Of a DNA stretch of 19,943 nt, positions 7,795-14,648 are shown piece after piece. Source of the DNA: an uncultured Eggerthella sp. (lineage in GTDB: Bacteria > Actinomycetota > Coriobacteriia > Coriobacteriales > Eggerthellaceae); contig CAJKUH010000026.1 in NCBI GenBank assembly GCA_905203045.1, forward strand, positions 1 to 19,943. The letters run 5' to 3'. Made by a program: the position numbers and the translations under genes. Under the pieces are notes generated by a model that was given only the letters and a program-made list of their open reading frames with translations, did no database searches and was not told the DNA's origin. Numbering within the stretch: position 1 is the stretch's first letter; every line of letters starts with the position of its first letter.

Positions 7795-8224
7795 CGCCCC
7801 TGTTGGAAATATCTACACTGCTGCATTGATGCAGCACAACGCCCATCCCGACTACAAGTACGAGATGGAAAACTGCACCTGCTCCCATGAAGGAGTGAAC
7901 CCAAGCTGCGGTGACGAGCTCACCTTGCAGCTTCGCATCGAGGACGGCGTCATCGAAGAGGCATCGTTCGTTGGCAGCGGGTGCGCGGTTTCCCAGGCAT
8001 CGGCCGACATGATGGCCGACCTTATCACCGGTGAAACCGTCGAAGAGGCAAAGCGCTTGGTGGGGCTTTTCCTTGGCATGATCAAGGGCGAGCCGCTTAC
8101 CGACGAGGACAGGGAAGATTTGGACGAGGCGGCCGAGCTCGAGTCCATTTCCCGCATGCCCGCTCGTGTGAAGTGCGCGGAGCTGGCATGGCGCACGCTC
8201 GAAAAACTCCTTGCGGAAAAGTAG
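7787..8224 (+). CDS. sufU: Zinc-dependent sulfurtransferase SufU
   Basis: SufU accepts persulfide sulfur from SufS and passes it to SufBCD. In Bacillus it is a zinc-bound sulfurtransferase rather than a true IscU-type scaffold. This 145-residue protein carries the expected ligands C41 and D43 (in NPSCGDEL), C66 (in GSGCAVSQAS) and C130 (in RVKCAELAW). The region before C130 carries the insertion that distinguishes SufU from IscU. I chose the ATG at 7787, giving MANAPVGNIYT; a longer open frame from 7754 exists but lies inside sufS, while GGAG at 7774-7777 gives a good ribosome site for 7787. It is the last gene of the operon and is followed by a strong terminator. No SufA or SufE gene is present. 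Confidence 0.94.
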   Translation: MANAPVGNIYTAALMQHNAHPDYKYEMENCTCSHEGVNPSCGDELTLQLRIEDGVIEEASFVGSGCAVSQASADMMADLITGETVEEAKRLVGLFLGMIKGEPLTDEDREDLDEAAELESISRMPARVKCAELAWRTLEKLLAEK

Positions 8225-8252
8225 AGCGAACCCGCTTACCGAGCACTTCGAC

Positions 8253-8288
8253 AAGTAAGGCGAAGCCCCGGCTTCGCCTTACTTTTTT
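8253..8288 (+). terminator. Rho-independent terminator after sufU
   Basis: A perfect 15-bp inverted repeat (arms 8253-8267 and 8270-8284) with two unpaired bases between the arms is followed by a T tract at 8283-8288. The top of the stem will open to form a usable loop. It separates the suf and ech operons. The arms start and end in AAG/CTT, so it could also work in the opposite direction. Confidence 0.93.
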
Positions 8289-8346
8289 GTTTTAGAGTTA
8301 TTGCATCGCGACGCATGAGTCGCCTTTTGTTTATTGGATCCCAGAA

Positions 8347-8353
8347 GAGGGGG
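8347..8353 (+). promoter_or_regulatory. Ribosome binding site deciding the echA start
   Basis: GAGGGGG lies 6-9 bases before the ATG at 8360 but only 3 from the ATG at 8354, and well downstream of the ATG at 8315. It supports 8360 as the start. Confidence 0.6.
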
Positions 8354-8359
8354 ATGCCC

Positions 8360-10303
8360 ATGGAGATGATAGGATTCCTGATACTGTTCCCGCTTGTGAT
8401 AGCGGGATTGCTGGTGGTAATCCGCAAGACGAAGCCTCGCAACGTTATCGTGTGCGTTGGCTCTGCGGCCATTGCCATTGCGTCTATTGCCCTGGTGGCA
8501 ATGAACATTGGAACCACCGGTACGTATTACACGTTCCAGTCAAACATCGTTGATTACGCATGTCTGGCCATAAGCGTCGTTATCGGCATTGTCATCATCT
8601 GCTTTGGCGTCAAATACAAGAACATCCCCGCTATTGTTCTGGCGGTTATCCAGCTTGCGGGAACCCTGTTCTACGAGTTCGGCTTCGCGCACGGCCTTAC
8701 ATGCTATAAAGCGCTTTACCTTGATTCGCTCTCGCTCATCATGGCGTTGATCATCGGCATCATCGGCACGGGCATCTGCGTGTACTCCATCGGCTACATG
8801 CACGATTTCTACTTCGGCATCCATCACCCCGATACCGAGCAGCCCGACCGCAGGCCCACGTTTTTCGCGTTGATGTTCGTGTTCCTCTCCGCCATGTACG
8901 GCATCATCTTCTTCAACAACCTGGTGTGGCTGTTCACCGCCTGGGAAGTAACCACGTTGTGCTCGTTTTTGCTCATCGGCTTCACGAAAACCGATGAAGC
9001 CATCCACAACTCGTTCCGCCAGATCATCATGAACCTGGTGGGCGGCATCGCATTCCTGGGCGCGTTGTATTACTTGGCCATCAACTTCCAGTGCATCGAC
9101 TTCACCGACTTCATCGTGTTCGGCACGGTTGCCCCCGCGCTGGTGGTCCTTCCTCTTACCTGCTTCAGCTTGGCGGGCATCACGAAGGCCGCTCAGATGC
9201 CGTTCCATACGTGGCTGCTGGGTGCCATGGTTGCGCCTACGCCCACCTCTGCTTTGCTGCATTCTTCCACCATGGTTAAGGCGGGCGTGTTCATGCTCAT
9301 CAAATGCGCGCCTATCTACGCGGTTTCGTTTGCTCCCTCGCTTCTGGTTATCCTGGTTGGCGGTCTGACGTTCCTGCTGTGCTCGTTCATGGCAATCTCG
9401 CAGACAAACGGCAAGCGCGTGCTGGCGTACTCCACTATCGCGAACCTCGGCCTGATCACGGCTTGCGCAGGCGTCGGCACGGCGGAAGCCATCTGGGCGG
9501 CAATCTTTTTGGTCATCTTCCACGCTATCGCCAAGAGCCTTTTGTTCCTGTGCGTTGGCACGGCGGAGCATCACATCGGTTCGCGTGACATCGAGGACAT
9601 GGATCTTCTGTTCGAGCGCATGCCGCGCCTTTCCCGCATGATGATCGTGGGCATCATGATCATGTTCTTGGCTCCGTTCGGCATGCTGGTGGCAAAGTGG
9701 GCAACGCTGGTTTCGTTCGTCGACACCCGCCAGTTCGCGTTGTTGTTGATGCTTGCATTCGGCTCTGGCGCAACGTTCATGTTCTGGGCAAAGTGGCTGG
9801 GCAAGCTCGCCGGTATCACCGGCACACCCGAATCCATCGAACAGACGGTTCACTGGTCGGAATGGGTTGCCACCATGTCGTTCACGGTTATGGCGCTTGT
9901 GGCCTGCGCCACCATTCCGCTTATCTCCGATTACCTGGTTGAGCCCTACATCGGTTCGGTGCTCGGAATCGCCATCCAGCCCGTACTCGACGACAACCTC
10001 TACCTTTCTTCGGTTATCGTGGTGGTCCTTTCCGTGGTGCTGTTGGGCGGAATGCGCAAGTTCCGCAAGAACATGCGCAAGCAGGATGTTTACCTTTCGG
10101 GCGTTTCTGCCAACAACGAGCAGCGCGTGTTCATCAACTCGCTTTCGCAGCCGCAAGAAGCAACGGCGCGCAATTGGTACCTTGAACCGATTTTCGGTGA
10201 GGCGAAGATCAAGCCCATCGGCACCATCGCCTGCTACTTGCTGCTTATCGCAGCATTCGGCTGGGCAACCTATTCCACGCTTGTCGTATCCGGAATCCTG
10301 TAA
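8360..10303 (+). CDS. echA: Ech-type hydrogenase membrane subunit EchA (NuoL/Mrp antiporter-like)
   Basis: This 647-residue, very hydrophobic protein belongs to the proton-conducting membrane transporter family (NuoL/M/N, HyfB, MrpA, EchA). It is the predicted ion-pumping subunit of the hydrogenase. Roughly 14-16 membrane segments can be read. Key residues of the pumping machinery are visible: E196 in TAWEVTTL (conserved glutamate of TM5) and K276 with H283 in KAAQMPFHTWL (TM7). They are followed by GAMVAPTPTSALLHSSTMVKAG, where a second lysine occurs. The C-terminal part has a polar loop (…FRKNMRKQD…) and a final membrane helix. Starts at 8315 and 8354 are possible, but 8360 has the best ribosome site. 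It opens echABCDEF, after the suf terminator. I cannot place its promoter. HyfB or MbhH are alternatives by sequence alone; the six-gene order favours EchA. Confidence 0.9.
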   Translation: MEMIGFLILFPLVIAGLLVVIRKTKPRNVIVCVGSAAIAIASIALVAMNIGTTGTYYTFQSNIVDYACLAISVVIGIVIICFGVKYKNIPAIVLAVIQLAGTLFYEFGFAHGLTCYKALYLDSLSLIMALIIGIIGTGICVYSIGYMHDFYFGIHHPDTEQPDRRPTFFALMFVFLSAMYGIIFFNNLVWLFTAWEVTTLCSFLLIGFTKTDEAIHNSFRQIIMNLVGGIAFLGALYYLAINFQCIDFTDFIVFGTVAPALVVLPLTCFSLAGITKAAQMPFHTWLLGAMVAPTPTSALLHSSTMVKAGVFMLIKCAPIYAVSFAPSLLVILVGGLTFLLCSFMAISQTNGKRVLAYSTIANLGLITACAGVGTAEAIWAAIFLVIFHAIAKSLLFLCVGTAEHHIGSRDIEDMDLLFERMPRLSRMMIVGIMIMFLAPFGMLVAKWATLVSFVDTRQFALLLMLAFGSGATFMFWAKWLGKLAGITGTPESIEQTVHWSEWVATMSFTVMALVACATIPLISDYLVEPYIGSVLGIAIQPVLDDNLYLSSVIVVVLSVVLLGGMRKFRKNMRKQDVYLSGVSANNEQRVFINSLSQPQEATARNWYLEPIFGEAKIKPIGTIACYLLLIAAFGWATYSTLVVSGIL

Positions 10304-10320
10304 GAGAAGGGAAGCATTGA

Positions 10321-11202
10321 ATGGACACCATCATCACCATCGTCACCACCCTTCTTGCCTCGGCAATCTTCGCAATCGTTGCCTCGGTTCTGGGGTGCTT
10401 GCTTGCCGGCCTTGACCGCAAGATCACAGCGCGTATGCAGGGCAGGGTAGGACCTCCCATCTTGCAGCCCTACTACGATGTGCGCAAGCTGTTCTCGAAG
10501 GAAAACGCAGGCGTCAACTCCGCCATTGGAACGTACGTGTTCTGGGCATTGATCTTCACGTTCGTTGCAGGCGGCGTGTTCTTCAGCGGCGGGAACCTAC
10601 TCATGTGCATTTTCGTCATCACGCTTGCCGAAATGCTCTTCATCATGGCAGCGTACGCGGCTCGCTCGCCTTTTGCCGAGGTCGGCGCGCATCGTGAAAC
10701 GCTGCAGGTTATGGCTTACGAGCCCATGGTGCTGCTTTTGGCCGTAGGCTATTTTCTGGCAACGGGCAGCTTCGACGTCAATGCGATTCTGCACGTGCCC
10801 ACGCCCATCATCGGCTCGTGCATCGGCGTGTTCATCGGCATGCTGTTCATACTCACCATCAAGCTGCGTAAATCGCCGTTCGACCTTTCATATTCCCACC
10901 ATGCTCATCAAGACCTGGTGAAGGGCGTTACCACAGAGATGTCGGGCAAGGTGCTTGGTCAGGTTGAAATCATGCACTGGTGCGAAAACGTGCTGTTCTT
11001 GGCATGGATTGCCCTATTCTTCGTGTGGAACAGCCCTGTGTGCATCATTGCCGTTGTTGCCGCACTGGTACTGGTCTACTTCCTGGAAATCTGGATCGAC
11101 AACAATTTTGCTCGTGTGAAGTGGCAGTTGCTCCTTAAGTCGGCTTGGATCGTAACCTTGGTTTTCGCCGGCATCAACATTGCCCTTCTTGTGTACCTGT
11201 AA
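10321..11202 (+). CDS. echB: Ech-type hydrogenase membrane subunit EchB (NuoH-like)
   Basis: EchB is the membrane anchor that links the hydrogenase module to the ion pump and is homologous to NuoH/HycD. The 293-residue protein has about eight predicted membrane segments. Family landmarks are ARMQGRVGPPILQPYYD in the first loop, AEMLFIMAAYAARSPFAEVG with the conserved acidic residues, HRETLQVMAYEP, and the loop LRKSPFDLSYSHHAHQDLVKG, which in NuoH relatives faces the catalytic module. It starts 17 bases after echA with AAGGG before the ATG at 10321, and is 9 bases from echC. Absence of NuoEFG-type genes and presence of a nickel-binding large subunit rule out Complex I. Confidence 0.92.
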   Translation: MDTIITIVTTLLASAIFAIVASVLGCLLAGLDRKITARMQGRVGPPILQPYYDVRKLFSKENAGVNSAIGTYVFWALIFTFVAGGVFFSGGNLLMCIFVITLAEMLFIMAAYAARSPFAEVGAHRETLQVMAYEPMVLLLAVGYFLATGSFDVNAILHVPTPIIGSCIGVFIGMLFILTIKLRKSPFDLSYSHHAHQDLVKGVTTEMSGKVLGQVEIMHWCENVLFLAWIALFFVWNSPVCIIAVVAALVLVYFLEIWIDNNFARVKWQLLLKSAWIVTLVFAGINIALLVYL

Positions 11203-11211
11203 GGAGAATCA

Positions 11212-11655
11212 ATGTCTCATATCTCGAAATCTCCTTGGATCATTCACTACGATGCCTCAAGCTGCAATGGCTGCGACATCGAGGTTTTGGCCGCATTGAC
11301 GCCCCTGTTCGATGCAGAGCGCTTTGGCGTTATCAACACCGGCAACCCTAAGCATGCCGACATCTTCTTGGTAACCGGCAGCGTCAATGAACGCAACATC
11401 GATGTTGTGAAGGAAATCTACGACCAGATGGTTGAGCCGAAGGTTGTTGTGGCGTGCGGCATCTGCGCTTGCTCCGGTGGCATTTTCCGCGATTGCTACA
11501 ACGTGATCGGCGGTGTGGACAAAGCTATCCCCGTTGATGTGTACGCTCCGGGTTGCGCGGTGCGCCCCGAGGCCATCATCGACGCTGTGGTGGAAGGCGT
11601 TGCCGTTCTTGAGGAAAAGGCAAAGAAGCTTAAAGAGCAGAAAAGGGGTGCATAG
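11212..11655 (+). CDS. echC: Ech-type hydrogenase small subunit EchC (NuoB-like, [4Fe-4S])
   Basis: EchC is the electron-transfer small subunit next to the [NiFe] site. The 147-residue protein matches NuoB/HycG: SSCNGCDIEVLAAL gives C18 and C21, the middle motif ACGICACSGG gives C82, C85 and C87, and APGCAVRPEAI gives C115. Four of these (C18, C21, one of the middle set, C115) should hold the proximal [4Fe-4S] cluster. Unlike the small subunits of uptake hydrogenases there is no Tat signal, so it faces the cytoplasm. A strong AAGGAG lies six bases before the ATG. The last residues are Lys-rich (EKAKKLKEQKRGA). echD starts 3 bases after the stop. Confidence 0.94.
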   Translation: MSHISKSPWIIHYDASSCNGCDIEVLAALTPLFDAERFGVINTGNPKHADIFLVTGSVNERNIDVVKEIYDQMVEPKVVVACGICACSGGIFRDCYNVIGGVDKAIPVDVYAPGCAVRPEAIIDAVVEGVAVLEEKAKKLKEQKRGA

Positions 11656-11658
11656 CGC

Positions 11659-12354
11659 ATGATCAAACAGGATTTTCGTCCGCTTGCTCTCGATAAGCTC
11701 ATCGAAACAAGCCAAGAGTACAAGGACAAGGGCTATCGATTGGTCCAGCTGTGCCCGAAGCTCGAGCGCGATGATTCCATCACGCTTATCTACACCTTCG
11801 TAAAGGGTGCCGACGTGGTGAATTTCAAGGTATCCGGAATTCAAAAGGGTGTCACGGAAGTGCCTTCGGTGACTGAGCTGTTCATCGCGGCCTTTGTCTT
11901 CGAAAATGAAGCTCATGATTTATTCGGGGTAAACGTCGTTGGCAACGTCCTCGATTTCCAGGGCAAGTTCTACGCCTTCGCCGAAGGGGTAGAAGCGCCT
12001 ATGACCATCATCAGCCCTGCTCAGCTTGCCGCCCGCGAAAAAGCCGCAAAGCTTGCCGCGGCAAAGGCGGCACGCGCTGCGAAGGCGAAAGAGCAGAAAG
12101 CCGCCCATGCCGCCCCTAGCGAAGACGAGCTTGAAGCCAAGCTTGCCGGCATGGATCCAGAAAAAGCCGCTAAGGTTCGCGCCGCTATGAAGGCGAAAGC
12201 CGCTAAGGCGGCGAAGGAAGCGGCGTCAGCCAAGGACGCCGAGCTTGAGAAGAAGCTTGCCGGCATGGATCCGGAAAAAGCCGCCAAGGTCCGCGCGGCC
12301 ATGGAAGCCAAGGCAAAACGTCAGGCTGAAGCATCAGCCAAGAAAGGGGAGTAG
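11659..12354 (+). CDS. echD: Ech-type hydrogenase subunit EchD (NuoC-like) with Lys/Ala-rich C-terminal tail
   Basis: EchD is a small NuoC-like soluble subunit that packs against the large subunit. Residues 1-120 show the NuoC fold pattern, ending with FENEAHDLFGVNVVGN, which corresponds to the E..D.FG motif of NuoC. The other half, residues ~121-231, is unusual for EchD: a highly charged Ala/Lys/Glu tail that should form long helices. It contains an exact 17-residue duplication, KLAGMDPEKAAKVRAAM at 161-177 and 199-215. Archaeal EchD lacks such a tail as far as I recall. The tail is in the same frame with codon use like its neighbours, so it is not a frameshift product. The gene lies between echC (3 bases) and echE (2 bases). 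The core call is strong; the tail's function is unknown. Confidence 0.9.
   Translation: MIKQDFRPLALDKLIETSQEYKDKGYRLVQLCPKLERDDSITLIYTFVKGADVVNFKVSGIQKGVTEVPSVTELFIAAFVFENEAHDLFGVNVVGNVLDFQGKFYAFAEGVEAPMTIISPAQLAAREKAAKLAAAKAARAAKAKEQKAAHAAPSEDELEAKLAGMDPEKAAKVRAAMKAKAAKAAKEAASAKDAELEKKLAGMDPEKAAKVRAAMEAKAKRQAEASAKKGE
12139..12303 (+). repeat. Direct in-frame repeat in echD (two 51-base units)
   Basis: Units at 12139-12189 and 12253-12303 are 114 bases apart. They encode the identical 17 residues KLAGMDPEKAAKVRAAM and differ only at a few synonymous third positions. The preceding EDELEA / DAELEK residues are also alike, so the duplicated unit is probably a full 38-residue module. Confidence 0.92.
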
Positions 12355-12356
12355 CA

Positions 12357-13445
12357 ATGGGTAAGGCTCAAGTAATTCCCTTCGGACCCCAGCATCCCGT
12401 TCTGCCAGAACCGCTGCACCTCGACCTTGTCGTGCAAGACGAAACCGTAGTGGATGTTCTTCCTCAAATCGGCTTCGTTCATAGGGGCCTGGAAAAGCTC
12501 GTCGAAACGCGCGACATCCACCAGTACATTTACGTTGCCGAGCGTATTTGCGGCATCTGCGCATTTGGACACAGCTACGGTTATGCCCAAACCGTTGAAA
12601 TGATGATGAACGTTGAGGTGCCCGAGCGCGCTGAGTACCTGCGTACCATCATGCACGAGCTTTCGCGTATCCATTCCCACTTACTGTGGATGGGCCTTGC
12701 AGCAGACGCATTTGGCTATGAAGCCCTGTTCATGCATTGCTGGCGCTTGCGCGAGCGTATTCTTGACATCTTCGAGTCGGTAGCAGGTGGCCGCGTTATC
12801 CTTTCCTATACGTTGCTTGGCGGCGTAACGAAAGATATCGAGGCGCCAACGCTTGTAGCCATCAAAGACACCCTTAACTCTTTGAAGAAGGAATACAGCG
12901 AGATTTGCAATGCGTTCTTGAAGGATTCCTCGGTGAAGAACCGCACAGTTGGTGTCGGGTTCATCGATGAGGCCCATGCTCGTGAATACGGTATGGTCGG
13001 TCCTTTTGCCCGCGCCAGCAACGTGAACAACGATGTGCGGTGCCTTGGCATCGGCGGCTACGGCAAGCTTTCCTCCTTCGAGCCCATCATGGATACTCAG
13101 GGCGACTGCTATGCACGCATCAAAGTGCGTGCCAAGGAAGTGCTACAGTCCATCGACATCGTCAATGAACTCATCGACAAGATTCCCGATGGGCCCATCC
13201 TCAACCCCGTGAAGGGCGCACCGGCGGATGGCGCCGAAGCTGCCTGCATCCTTGAGCAGCCGCGTGGCGAGGTGTACTACTACACGGCAGGAAACGGCAC
13301 GAAGTATCTTGAGCGTATGCGCATCAGAACACCAACCTCCCAAAACCTTGCTGGTATGACCATGGCGCTTAAGGGCTGCGATATCTCTGATGTCAACATG
13401 ATCATACTCACCATCGACCCCTGCATCAGTTGCACAGAAAGGTAG
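12357..13445 (+). CDS. echE: Ech-type [NiFe] hydrogenase large subunit EchE
   Basis: EchE carries the [NiFe] active site that reduces protons or oxidises H2. The 362-residue protein is homologous to NuoD/HycE but keeps both nickel motifs: L1 as ERICGICAFGH (C65, C68, H72) and L2 as DPCISCTER (C356, C359, R362). All four nickel-binding cysteines are therefore present, which Complex I NuoD lacks. Other marks are FGPQHPVLPEP at the N-terminus, LVETRDIHQYIYVAERI and LSRIHSHLLWMGLAADAFG. The protein stops immediately after the L2 arginine, so there is no C-terminal peptide for a maturation protease to remove; this is also described for some group 4 enzymes. AAGGGGAG lies before the ATG. Accessory hyp genes for metal-centre assembly must be elsewhere. 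Confidence 0.95.
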   Translation: MGKAQVIPFGPQHPVLPEPLHLDLVVQDETVVDVLPQIGFVHRGLEKLVETRDIHQYIYVAERICGICAFGHSYGYAQTVEMMMNVEVPERAEYLRTIMHELSRIHSHLLWMGLAADAFGYEALFMHCWRLRERILDIFESVAGGRVILSYTLLGGVTKDIEAPTLVAIKDTLNSLKKEYSEICNAFLKDSSVKNRTVGVGFIDEAHAREYGMVGPFARASNVNNDVRCLGIGGYGKLSSFEPIMDTQGDCYARIKVRAKEVLQSIDIVNELIDKIPDGPILNPVKGAPADGAEAACILEQPRGEVYYYTAGNGTKYLERMRIRTPTSQNLAGMTMALKGCDISDVNMIILTIDPCISCTER

Positions 13446-13449
13446 GACC

Positions 13450-13908
13450 ATGGGTAGCTTCAAACTTGGCAAAATGACCCTCCGGTCCCTTTTTGGAAAA
13501 CCGGAAACGGTTCGGTATCCTCTTGAGGAACCGGAACATCCTGCTGCGCTCAGGGGCAAGGTGTCGTTCAGCAACGAGCATTGCATCTACTGCGGCATTT
13601 GCGAAAAGCGTTGCCCTACGGGCGCTATCAAGGTCGATAAAAAGGAAGGCACCTGGTCAATCGACCATTTCAACTGCATCCAGTGCGATACCTGCGTGCG
13701 TGAATGCCCCAAAGGCTGCCTTGCCATGGAGCCGGTGCTCGTTCATCCCAGCACTCAGAAAACCACTGAGGTATTCAGAAAGCCTGAACCCACTGAAGAG
13801 GAAAAGGCTGAGCTGGCGCGTAAAGAAGCGGAGAAAGCTGCTAGAATCAAAGCAGCCAAAGAGGCCAAGGCTGCAAAACAGAAAGCAGCACAGGACGCAG
13901 CTGAATAA
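13450..13908 (+). CDS. echF: Ech-type hydrogenase ferredoxin-like subunit EchF with Lys/Ala-rich tail
   Basis: EchF relays electrons between soluble ferredoxin and the small subunit through two [4Fe-4S] clusters. The two clusters are clear: C45, C48, C51, C55 (CIYCGICEKRCP) and C76, C79, C82, C86 (CIQCDTCVRECP). The N-terminal stretch FGKPETVRYP resembles NuoI/HycF-type subunits. Residues ~112-152 form an extra tail rich in Lys, Ala and Glu, ending EAKAAKQKAAQDAAE, similar in style to the EchD tail. This length (152) is longer than a bare two-cluster subunit needs. The gene begins 4 bases after echE and ends the ech operon. No formate dehydrogenase or CO dehydrogenase gene is attached, so ferredoxin is the likely electron partner. 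Confidence 0.93.
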   Translation: MGSFKLGKMTLRSLFGKPETVRYPLEEPEHPAALRGKVSFSNEHCIYCGICEKRCPTGAIKVDKKEGTWSIDHFNCIQCDTCVRECPKGCLAMEPVLVHPSTQKTTEVFRKPEPTEEEKAELARKEAEKAARIKAAKEAKAAKQKAAQDAAE

Positions 13909-13938
13909 GCGCATCTAAAAAGCGATACGGTACATTTG

Positions 13939-13968
13939 GAACCGGGTCCTTGGGACCCGGTTCTTGTG
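13939..13968 (+). terminator. Hairpin after echF, probable terminator
   Basis: An 11-bp perfect stem (arms 13939-13949 and 13953-13963) with a 3-base loop is very stable. The tail TTGTGTGGG has few T residues, so termination may be partial, or the hairpin may act as an mRNA end-stabiliser. It lies between the ech operon and pgsA. Confidence 0.6.
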
Positions 13969-13982
13969 TGGGGGACAACTTT

Positions 13983-14645
13983 ATGGGAAAAAGCACCGAA
14001 GAATACGAAGTAAGCGACAAGATCCTTACGATCCCAAACCTGCTTTCCACTATCCGTTTGTGCATGATCCCAGTATTCCTGTACCTCTTGTTCAACGATT
14101 TCAATCTTGCTGCCACCATTGTTTTCGCGGTTGCCGCATCTACCGACTGGGTGGACGGCCAAGTTGCCCGCCGCACGAACTCGGTGTCGAAACTAGGTCA
14201 GTTGCTTGATCCATTCGTCGATCGCCTGCTTATGATTTCAGGCGTGCTCGGCTTGTTCTTGGTAGGGCGCCTTCCGCTGTGGATCATCGTGTTCGTAGTT
14301 GCACGCGACCTGCTCATGCTCGTAGGCGGCAGTTATCTTCTTTCCCGTTGGAAGGTTCGCGTCCCTGTAATCTATTTGGGCAAATTCTCAACCACGTTCC
14401 TGTATGTGGGATTTGCCGGCATTCTGCTCAACATGCCCCTTCTTGAAGGCTTGGGCGTTGTTGATGCCGCATGGCTTCCTGGACTATGTGCCGGTCTATA
14501 CTCCTGGGGCTTCTGGTTTGCGTACCTTGGCCTGATTCTGTGCGTGATTACCACCACGTACTACATCGTTAAGGGCATCAGCGGCATGCGTGCTGCCATG
14601 AAACGTGAAAAAGAAGGCGTGCCTTCTGAGAACCTTTCCGCTTAG
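13983..14645 (+). CDS. pgsA: CDP-alcohol phosphatidyltransferase, probable phosphatidylglycerophosphate synthase PgsA
   Basis: This 220-residue membrane enzyme joins a CDP-activated lipid to an alcohol; PgsA makes phosphatidylglycerol phosphate from CDP-diacylglycerol and glycerol-3-phosphate. The complete family motif D..DG..AR(8)G...D...D is visible, with D55, D58, G59, A62, R63, G72, D76 and D80 as metal and substrate ligands. Before it is the typical LTIPNLLSTIRLCMIPVFLYLL, and about five to six membrane segments can be read. The N-terminal ~12 residues and the C-terminal tail are charged and cytosolic. I chose the ATG at 13983, with GGGGGAC seven bases upstream, over a TTG at 13950 that lies in the hairpin. 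Specificity for glycerophosphate is the commonest case, but inositol- or glycerol-type relatives cannot be excluded. Confidence 0.85.
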   Translation: MGKSTEEYEVSDKILTIPNLLSTIRLCMIPVFLYLLFNDFNLAATIVFAVAASTDWVDGQVARRTNSVSKLGQLLDPFVDRLLMISGVLGLFLVGRLPLWIIVFVVARDLLMLVGGSYLLSRWKVRVPVIYLGKFSTTFLYVGFAGILLNMPLLEGLGVVDAAWLPGLCAGLYSWGFWFAYLGLILCVITTTYYIVKGISGMRAAMKREKEGVPSENLSA

Positions 14646-14648
14646 CAT

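Noticed and set aside
8284..8346. Possible promoter for echA (TTGCAT at 8301, TAGAGT at 8293)
   Set aside because: No pair of boxes has acceptable spacing and match, so I do not annotate one.
8540..10156. A 538-codon open frame on the - strand, antisense to echA
   Set aside because: It is rich in His, Arg, Asp and Glu with no recognisable domain, which is typical of the reverse of a membrane-protein gene with biased codons. The + strand protein is clearly EchA.
8360..13908. Reading the six genes as a partial respiratory Complex I
   Set aside because: EchE keeps both CxxC nickel motifs, there are only six subunits, and no NuoEFG-type or extra antiporter subunits are present.
13950..13982. 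TTG-initiated extension of pgsA
   Set aside because: It begins inside a stable hairpin, and the ATG at 13983 has a good ribosome site and a family-like N-terminus.
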